Positions 59,597 through 64,000 of a stretch of DNA of 64,000 nucleotides are shown one piece after another. The stretch lies in contig NZ_JOEK01000006.1 of assembly GCF_000719135.1 (NCBI RefSeq), positions 190,064-254,063 of the forward strand, in the 5' to 3' direction. A program made the translations under genes and the position numbers. The notes under the pieces were generated by a model. The model was given only the letters and a program-made list of their open reading frames with translations. It did not search any database and was not told where the DNA came from. Source of the DNA: Streptomyces avicenniae. GTDB taxonomy: Bacteria > Actinomycetota > Actinomycetes > Streptomycetales > Streptomycetaceae. The number at the start of each line of letters is the position of its first letter. The first letter of the stretch is position 1.

Positions 59597-59934
59597 CCGG
59601 CGGCGACATGCACTTCGGCGACAACATCCACATCAACGGCGGCTCGCACCACATAGGCAAGCAGGAGATCACCTACGGCGGCACGGACGACCGGGCCGTG
59701 CGCGACGCCCTGGCGCTGCTGCTGATCCGGGTGGACGAGCTGCGCGAGCGGCTGCCGGGCGCGAGCGGCGCGGTCGTCGATGCCTCGCTGCCCGCCGTGG
59801 CGGACGTCGGGGCGCTCCCGGCGGAACGGGCCGCCGCCGCGCGGACGGTCGCGGGGATCGCGGCGGCGATCGGCGCGGTCGGGACGCCCGTCGTGGAGGC
59901 GGCGAACGCGCTGATCGCGCTGTTCGGGGGCTGA
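59593..59934 (+). CDS. Small partner protein with N-terminal FGD/HINGG motif
   Basis: 113 aa, ATG at 59593. Residues 7-22 (HFGDNIHINGGSHHIG) match the C-terminal motif of the upstream protein. The body is helical (AVRDALALLLIRVDELRERLPGASGAVVDASL) and ends with a small hydrophobic segment GIAAAIGAVGTPVVEAANALIALFGG, which could insert in membranes. Motif at the C-terminus of protein one and the N-terminus of protein two is the layout of receptor/effector pairs that signal by amyloid templating. Function is inferred, not shown. Confidence 0.7.
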   Translation: MTGGDMHFGDNIHINGGSHHIGKQEITYGGTDDRAVRDALALLLIRVDELRERLPGASGAVVDASLPAVADVGALPAERAAAARTVAGIAAAIGAVGTPVVEAANALIALFGG

Positions 59935-59972
59935 GCTGTCCGAGGGCTGAGCTGTTCGGAGGGCTGAAGGGG

Positions 59973-60009
59973 CCTGACCCCGCCCGGCCCCCGGGCGGGC
60001 GGGGTCAGG
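59973..60009. terminator. Bidirectional terminator hairpin
   Basis: CCTGACCCCGCCC and GGGCGGGGTCAGG make a perfect 13-bp stem around an 11-base GC loop, between the convergent motif-pair gene and DUF1295 gene. Confidence 0.75.
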
Positions 60010-60011
60010 GG

Positions 60012-60821
60012 TCAGGGGCGGCGCGCGCGGGGCGGCCGGGGGAAGAACGCGGCGGTCCGCGCGGCGTACGCGTCCCAGCCGGGGCGGCCCGCCATGTGGC
60101 GCTCCAGCAGGGCCGCTCCGCTTCCCTTGGTGAGCAGCAGGCTCATCACCACGGGCGAGACGATCGCGAGCGCCGCCGCGCGCCAGTCGTCGCAGACCAT
60201 CACGTACAGGCCCCACCAGACGAGGAAGTCGCCGAAGTAGTTGGGATGCCGCGTCCAGCTCCACAGCCCCCGGTCCATGATCCGGCCGTGGTTCGCCGGG
60301 TCGGCCTTGAAACGGGCGAGCTGGTGGTCGCCCACGCCCTCGAAGAGCAGTCCGGCCAGCCACAACGCGGCGCCCACCCAGGTCACGGGCCCGGCCGCCG
60401 CAGGGACGAAGCAGGCGGCCTGTACCGGCAGCGACACAAGCCACACCAGTGCGCCCTGGAGCAGGTAGACCTTGCGGAGGGCGTAGAGGTTCCGGTTGCC
60501 TGGCGCCCGCTCCAGCATGCGCGCGTACCGCGGGTCCTCGCCGTGGCCCCGGCCGCGGCGCGCGATGTGGACGGCGAGCCGGATCCCCCAGGCGGCGGTG
60601 AGGGCGAGGGCGAGGGCGCGCCGTACGGGGTCGCCGCTGCCGGACGACAGGCCGTACGCGGTGGCGGCGACGGCCGTGAAGCCGAGGCCCCAGGCGACGT
60701 CCACGATCCGGTGCAGCCCTTTCGCGACGGCCACGGCGAACGTGACGAGCAGGACGGCCAGCGCGGCGGCCAGGCAGAGCGCCGAGGTGACGGCGAGGGC
60801 GCCCCAGTCGAAGCCGTTCAT
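60012..60821 (-). CDS. DUF1295 membrane oxidoreductase (steroid 5-alpha-reductase-like)
   Basis: 269 aa, ATG at 60821 overlapping the CFA-synthase stop by 4 bp. Several transmembrane segments and the C-terminal RHPNYFGDFLVWWGLYVMV block, with GLWSWTRHPNYFGD, are characteristic of DUF1295/steroid-reductase-like proteins. It is the last gene of the fatty-acid modification operon and probably reduces or methyl-modifies a lipid intermediate; this is not proven. Confidence 0.88.
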   Translation of the reverse strand: MNGFDWGALAVTSALCLAAALAVLLVTFAVAVAKGLHRIVDVAWGLGFTAVAATAYGLSSGSGDPVRRALALALTAAWGIRLAVHIARRGRGHGEDPRYARMLERAPGNRNLYALRKVYLLQGALVWLVSLPVQAACFVPAAAGPVTWVGAALWLAGLLFEGVGDHQLARFKADPANHGRIMDRGLWSWTRHPNYFGDFLVWWGLYVMVCDDWRAAALAIVSPVVMSLLLTKGSGAALLERHMAGRPGWDAYAARTAAFFPRPPRARRP

Positions 60822-62134
60822 CGGCCGACCGCCTTCCCGTGCGCGTGGGCGTGCTCGTCGGGGCCGTACCAGGCGTGCGGTGTGGGCGGCAGGCCGCTCG
60901 ACCCGTCGTCGGCCGGGCGCACCGCGAGGATCTGGTCCACGCCCATGCGGCCCTCGGAGAAGGCGAGCGAGGAACCGGCCAGGTACAGCCGCCACACGCG
61001 GGCGACCTCCTCCCCCACCGTGTCCACGGCCTGCGGCCACATCTCCTCAAGCCGGTGCCGCCACGCGTCGATCGTCCACGCGTAGTGCTCGCGCAGCGAC
61101 TCGGCCGCGCGCACCTCCAACCCGGCCTCCTCCAGCAGCCCCACGGTCGTGCCGAGCGGGCGCATGTGCATGTCGGGCGCGATGTACGCCTCGATGAACG
61201 GCCCGCCGCCCGGCGCGTTCGCCCCGCGCGACATCTGCTGGACGAGGAGGCGGCCCTGGGGGCGCAGCGCCCGGTGCAGCACGGCGGCGAAGCCGGGGTA
61301 CTGGGCCTCGCCGACGTGTTCGCCCATCTCGACGGTCGCGACGGCGTCGTAGCCGCTGCCCAGGACGGCGCGGTAGTCGCGCAGTTCGACGCGGACGCGG
61401 TCCTCAAGGCCGCGCGCCCTGACCTGTTCCTGGACGTGGTCGCGCTGCGCGGCGGAGAGCGTGATCGCATCGACGCGCGCCTTGTGGCGTTCGGCGGCGT
61501 ACAGCGTGAGGGAGCCCCAGCCGCAGCCGACGTCGAGGAGCCGCGTGTCCGGTTCGACGCGCAGCTTGCGGCAGATCAGCTCCAGCTTGTCGCGCTGGGC
61601 GTCGGCGAGGCCGTAGTCGGGAGCGTCGCTGGTCCAGTAGCCGCAGGAGTAGGCCATGGCGGGGTCGAGGAGGAGGGCGTAGAAGTCGTTGGACAGGTCG
61701 TAGTGGTGGCTGATGGCCGCCCGGTCGCGGGACGTGGTGTGCGGGGTGCCGGTGAGCCGTGCCTGGGAGGCGGGCGCGGGCGGGCGGGGGCCGAGCGCGC
61801 CGGTGCGCAGCGCGAGGACGGCGGCGCGGGCGCGTGCGGCGGCGGAGGGGGCCGGGGGGCGCGTGCCGTGTGCGCGGGCGGCGCTCCACAGGGTGCGCAG
61901 GCCCTCGGCGAGGTCGCCCTCGACGTCCAGCTCGCCCGTCACGTACGCCTGGGCGAGGCCGAGTTCGTCGGGCTGCCACAGCAGGCGGCGCAGCGCGCGG
62001 GGGGTGCGCAGGATGACGAGGGGCGCGCCGGGTGGCCCGGCCTGGCTGCCGTCCCAGGCGCGGATGCGGACGGGCGGGCGGGCGCCGGTGAGCTGCGCCA
62101 GGAGGTCGGTCAGCGCGGCGGCGACGTTCTTCAC
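60818..62134 (-). CDS. Cyclopropane-fatty-acyl-phospholipid synthase (CFAS copy 2)
   Basis: 438 aa, GTG at 62134 in a GTGA overlap with the upstream paralogue; a longer open frame upstream is rejected. CFAS domain: HHYDLSNDFYALLLDPAMAYSCGYW with Cys164 at the position of the E. coli catalytic-site Cys139, SAM motif LLDVGCGWGS (199-208), and VEMGEHVG with Glu and His retained. It transfers a methylene group from SAM to lipid double bonds. N-terminal 130 residues form the extra domain seen in actinobacterial enzymes. Confidence 0.92.
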   Translation of the reverse strand: MKNVAAALTDLLAQLTGARPPVRIRAWDGSQAGPPGAPLVILRTPRALRRLLWQPDELGLAQAYVTGELDVEGDLAEGLRTLWSAARAHGTRPPAPSAAARARAAVLALRTGALGPRPPAPASQARLTGTPHTTSRDRAAISHHYDLSNDFYALLLDPAMAYSCGYWTSDAPDYGLADAQRDKLELICRKLRVEPDTRLLDVGCGWGSLTLYAAERHKARVDAITLSAAQRDHVQEQVRARGLEDRVRVELRDYRAVLGSGYDAVATVEMGEHVGEAQYPGFAAVLHRALRPQGRLLVQQMSRGANAPGGGPFIEAYIAPDMHMRPLGTTVGLLEEAGLEVRAAESLREHYAWTIDAWRHRLEEMWPQAVDTVGEEVARVWRLYLAGSSLAFSEGRMGVDQILAVRPADDGSSGLPPTPHAWYGPDEHAHAHGKAVGR

Positions 62135-63396
62135 GCGGTCTCCTTGCGGGTGAGCAGCAGGTGCCTCACGTCGAGGTAGCGGGCGGTGAATCCGGCCTCG
62201 CAGTAGGCGAGGTAGAAGGTCCACAGGCGGTGGAAGACGGCGTCGAAGCCGAGGGCGGTGACGTCGTCGGCGCGGGCGGTGAAGCGTTCGCGCCACAGGC
62301 GGAGCGTCTCGGCGTAGTGCGGCCCGAAGCCGTCGTGCTCGGCGACGCGCAGGCGGGTGTGGCGGCGCACGGTGCGGTCGATGGCCTCGGTGGAGGGGAT
62401 CTTGCCGCCGGGGAAGACGTACTTGTGGATCCACGTGTAGCCGGTGCGGGTGGCGCGCATGCGGTCGTCCGGCATGGTGATGGCCTGGAGGGCGACCTTG
62501 CCGCCGGGCGCGAGGAGCCGGTCGAGCGCGGTGAAGTAGACGGGCCAGAACTCGGCGCCGACCGCCTCGATCATCTCGACGCTGACGATCGCGTCGTAAC
62601 TGCCCTCGATCTCGCGGTAGTCGCGCAGGAGGACCTGGGCCTTGTCGGCGTGGCCCGCGCGGCGGATGCGGCTCTGGGCGAGCGCGCGCTGCTCGTGCGA
62701 GAGGGTGACGGACACGACGTCCGCGCCGCGTGCGGCGGCGCGGATGGCCAACTCGCCCCAGCCGGTGCCGATCTCGAGGAGCCGTGTGCCCGCGCCGACC
62801 TCGGCGAGGTCGAGGAGCCGGTCGATCTTGCGGTGCTGGGCGGCCGGGAGGTCCGCCGGGGTGGCGGGGAGGTGGGCGAAGAGGGCGGAGGAGTACGTCA
62901 GCGTCTCGTCGAGGAAGAGCGCGAACAGGTCGTTGGACAGGTCGTAGTGGCGCTGGATGTTGCGGCGGGCGCCCTCGGGCGTGTTGCGCTGGGCGGCGGG
63001 CTGGCGCTGGGCCCACAGGCGGCGCAGGCGTTGGAGGGGCGCGGGCACGAGCGTGCCGATGTCCCCGGCCAGGACGGTGAGGACGGCGGCGAGTTCGGGC
63101 GCGTCCCACTCCCCCGCCATGTAGGACTCGCCGAAGCCGATCAGCCCGTCCGTGCCGAGGCGGCGGAAGAACGCGTCGGGGTCGTGGACCTCCAGCAGCG
63201 GACCGCCCGCGCCGAGCGTGCCGCCGTGGGGGAACCGGACGGTGAGCGGCAGGTCGGCGACGGCGCGGCGGACGACGGCGCGGGTGACCGTGAGGCGCGC
63301 CCGGGAGGCGCGGGGTATGGCGGCCACGTCGGGCCACAGGGCCCGGTCCACGGGCGGGACCGACCGGTGCGGTTTCCGGGCGACGCGGGCGTTCAT
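62131..63396 (-). CDS. CFA synthase-like methyltransferase (CFAS copy 1)
   Basis: 421 aa, ATG at 63396, overlapping the DUF1365 stop by one base. Shares QRHYDLSNDLFALFLDETLTYSS, SAM motif LLEIGTGWGE (206-215), SVEMIEAVG and HYAETLRLW with CFA synthases. The active-site Cys is Ser170 in TYSSALF, and the following EH is EA. It therefore probably performs a related methyl transfer, such as branched or furan fatty acid formation, rather than classical cyclopropanation. Paired with copy 2 in one operon. Confidence 0.88.
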   Translation of the reverse strand: MNARVARKPHRSVPPVDRALWPDVAAIPRASRARLTVTRAVVRRAVADLPLTVRFPHGGTLGAGGPLLEVHDPDAFFRRLGTDGLIGFGESYMAGEWDAPELAAVLTVLAGDIGTLVPAPLQRLRRLWAQRQPAAQRNTPEGARRNIQRHYDLSNDLFALFLDETLTYSSALFAHLPATPADLPAAQHRKIDRLLDLAEVGAGTRLLEIGTGWGELAIRAAARGADVVSVTLSHEQRALAQSRIRRAGHADKAQVLLRDYREIEGSYDAIVSVEMIEAVGAEFWPVYFTALDRLLAPGGKVALQAITMPDDRMRATRTGYTWIHKYVFPGGKIPSTEAIDRTVRRHTRLRVAEHDGFGPHYAETLRLWRERFTARADDVTALGFDAVFHRLWTFYLAYCEAGFTARYLDVRHLLLTRKETA

Positions 63397-63946
63397 CACA
63401 TGCCTTCCTGGTGGTGCTGGCGGGGGCGGGGCTGCACGGGCAGCCGTCGTAGGAACAGTCGGATGCCGTGCGCGCGGATGGCGGCCGACACGGCGGCGGT
63501 GGACCACGGGTGGCGTAGCGCGGCGCGCAGGAGGCCGGTGGGGGTGGCGGGGCGGCGGGTGCCGCGCAGGGTGGCGGTGAACGGGGTGCCGCCGTCGCGG
63601 TCGAGGTGGATCGTGACGTCGAGGCGCGCGCCGGGCGCGGGCAGGCGCATGCGGTAGGCGCCGTCCACGGGGAAGAACGGCGAGACGTACAGCTCCTTGG
63701 GCACGCTGGCGCGTTGGGTGTCGTCGGTGCGCAGGAGGTAGCAGTGGCGCTGGCCGTACGTGTTGTGCACCTCGGCGACGACGCAGACCTGTGCGCCGTC
63801 CGGGTCGTGGCACCAGTAGAGCGTCAGGGGGTTGAAGACGTGGCCGAGGACGCGGGCGTGGGCGAGCATCAGGACGTGGCCGCCGCGCAGGTCCACGCCC
63901 TGGGCGGCGAGGTACGCGTCGAGCCCGGCGCGGATGGTGGGGTGGG
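63396..63946 (-). CDS. DUF1365-domain protein, 5' end missing
   Basis: About 183 codons are present, from IRAGLDAYLAAQGV onwards; the start lies beyond the contig end. Blocks LAHARVLGHVFNPLTLYWCHDPDGA, AEVHNTYGQRHCYLLRTDD and KELYVSPFFPVDGAYRMRLPAPG are typical of DUF1365. The family is always found beside an FAD-dependent amine oxidase-like enzyme and CFA-synthase paralogues in lipid-modification operons, so the missing upstream gene is likely the FAD enzyme. Any translation beginning MCIRDS is adapter-derived, not a real start. Confidence 0.88.
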
Positions 63947-64000
63947 CTGTCTCTTATACACATCTGACGCTGCCGACGATATGCAGTGTGTAGATCTCGG
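63947..64000. other. Nextera transposase adapter and i5 index (assembly artefact)
   Basis: 63947-63965 is the 19-bp Tn5 mosaic end CTGTCTCTTATACACATCT. The following bases to 63979 complete the Nextera read-1 adapter in reverse complement. 63980-63987 TATGCAGT is the reverse complement of an 8-base i5 index (ACTGCATA). The remaining GTGTAGATCTCGG is the start of the P5 sequence. This is library material, not genome. Confidence 0.97.

Noticed and set aside
60818..63337. 839-aa extended frame for CFAS copy 2
   Set aside because: Upstream residues are an Arg/Pro-rich shadow of CFAS copy 1; the GTG at 62134 is coupled to the previous stop.
62131..63963. 610-aa protein beginning MCIRDS
   Set aside because: The N-terminus is translated from Nextera adapter, and the frame then crosses the DUF1365 gene in the wrong phase before entering the CFAS copy 1 frame.
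1..64000. tRNA, rRNA, CRISPR, insertion sequence or origin
   Set aside because: Read for cloverleaf-like ends, regularly spaced repeats, transposase motifs and DnaA boxes; none found.

Overview
The window is chromosomal DNA from a high-GC actinomycete, most likely Streptomyces. Supporting signs are the very high GC content, frequent GTG starts, many 4-bp ATGA/GTGA gene overlaps, rare TTA codons confined to accessory genes, a helix-turn-helix/DUF397/HATPase cluster, a LAETG sortase substrate, and EboC (SCO3242-type) and DUF4253 families. The right edge is not genomic. From 63947 it is an unremoved Nextera transposase adapter with an i5 index, so the true sequence ends at 63946. No rRNA, tRNA, CRISPR array, IS element or replication origin was recognised.

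Layout. 1-2223: secreted sugar-oxidation/keto-sugar hydrolase genes. 3034-4759: lipoprotein, GNAT and DinB genes. 4975-8043: a graspetide (omega-ester RiPP) operon, tgmA-tgmB-tgmC, with an HTH protein. 8189-11260: an accessory whiJ-like cluster of two DUF397 proteins, an XRE regulator and an HATPase operon. 11290-14497: erythromycin-esterase-like enzyme, two-headed MerR, ArsR-VOC operon and HIT protein. 14594-18090: a heterodimeric ABC exporter whose two halves have complementary degenerate ATP sites. 18130-20932: FusB-like protein, TetR, and tandem DUF4253 genes with near-identical SOS-like leaderless promoters. 20949-24896: exonuclease, then a lower-GC island of immunity-like genes and a broken polymorphic toxin (HINT half plus toxin tip). 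24999-32231: surface-polysaccharide locus. 32362-39574: lipoprotein, PrimPol-like protein, Bcr/CflA-type MFS, YihY, secreted alginate lyase and a small membrane protein.

39657-46470 is a seven-gene overlapping operon on the minus strand: inositol-phosphate synthase, UbiA prenyltransferase (EboC), sugar-phosphate isomerase, EboA, EboB, EboE and EboF. It is an ebo-type metabolite operon in which the usual 3-dehydroquinate-synthase-like EboD appears to be replaced by a different sugar-phosphate cyclase. 46996-59934 holds a membrane protein, TetR, BenE, serine hydrolase, ArsR-type regulator/MFS pair, GT1 glycosyltransferase, sortase substrate, AraC/DUF2000 pair, DHFR-like protein and P450. It ends with a two-gene unit sharing a short FGD-HINGG motif at the C-terminus of one protein and the N-terminus of the next, which resembles amyloid-signalling pairs. 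60012-63946 is a cyclopropane/branched lipid-modification operon: DUF1365, two CFA-synthase paralogues and DUF1295.

Family names come from recognised motifs read by eye; no database search was run. Regulatory calls are inferences from sequence symmetry and spacing.
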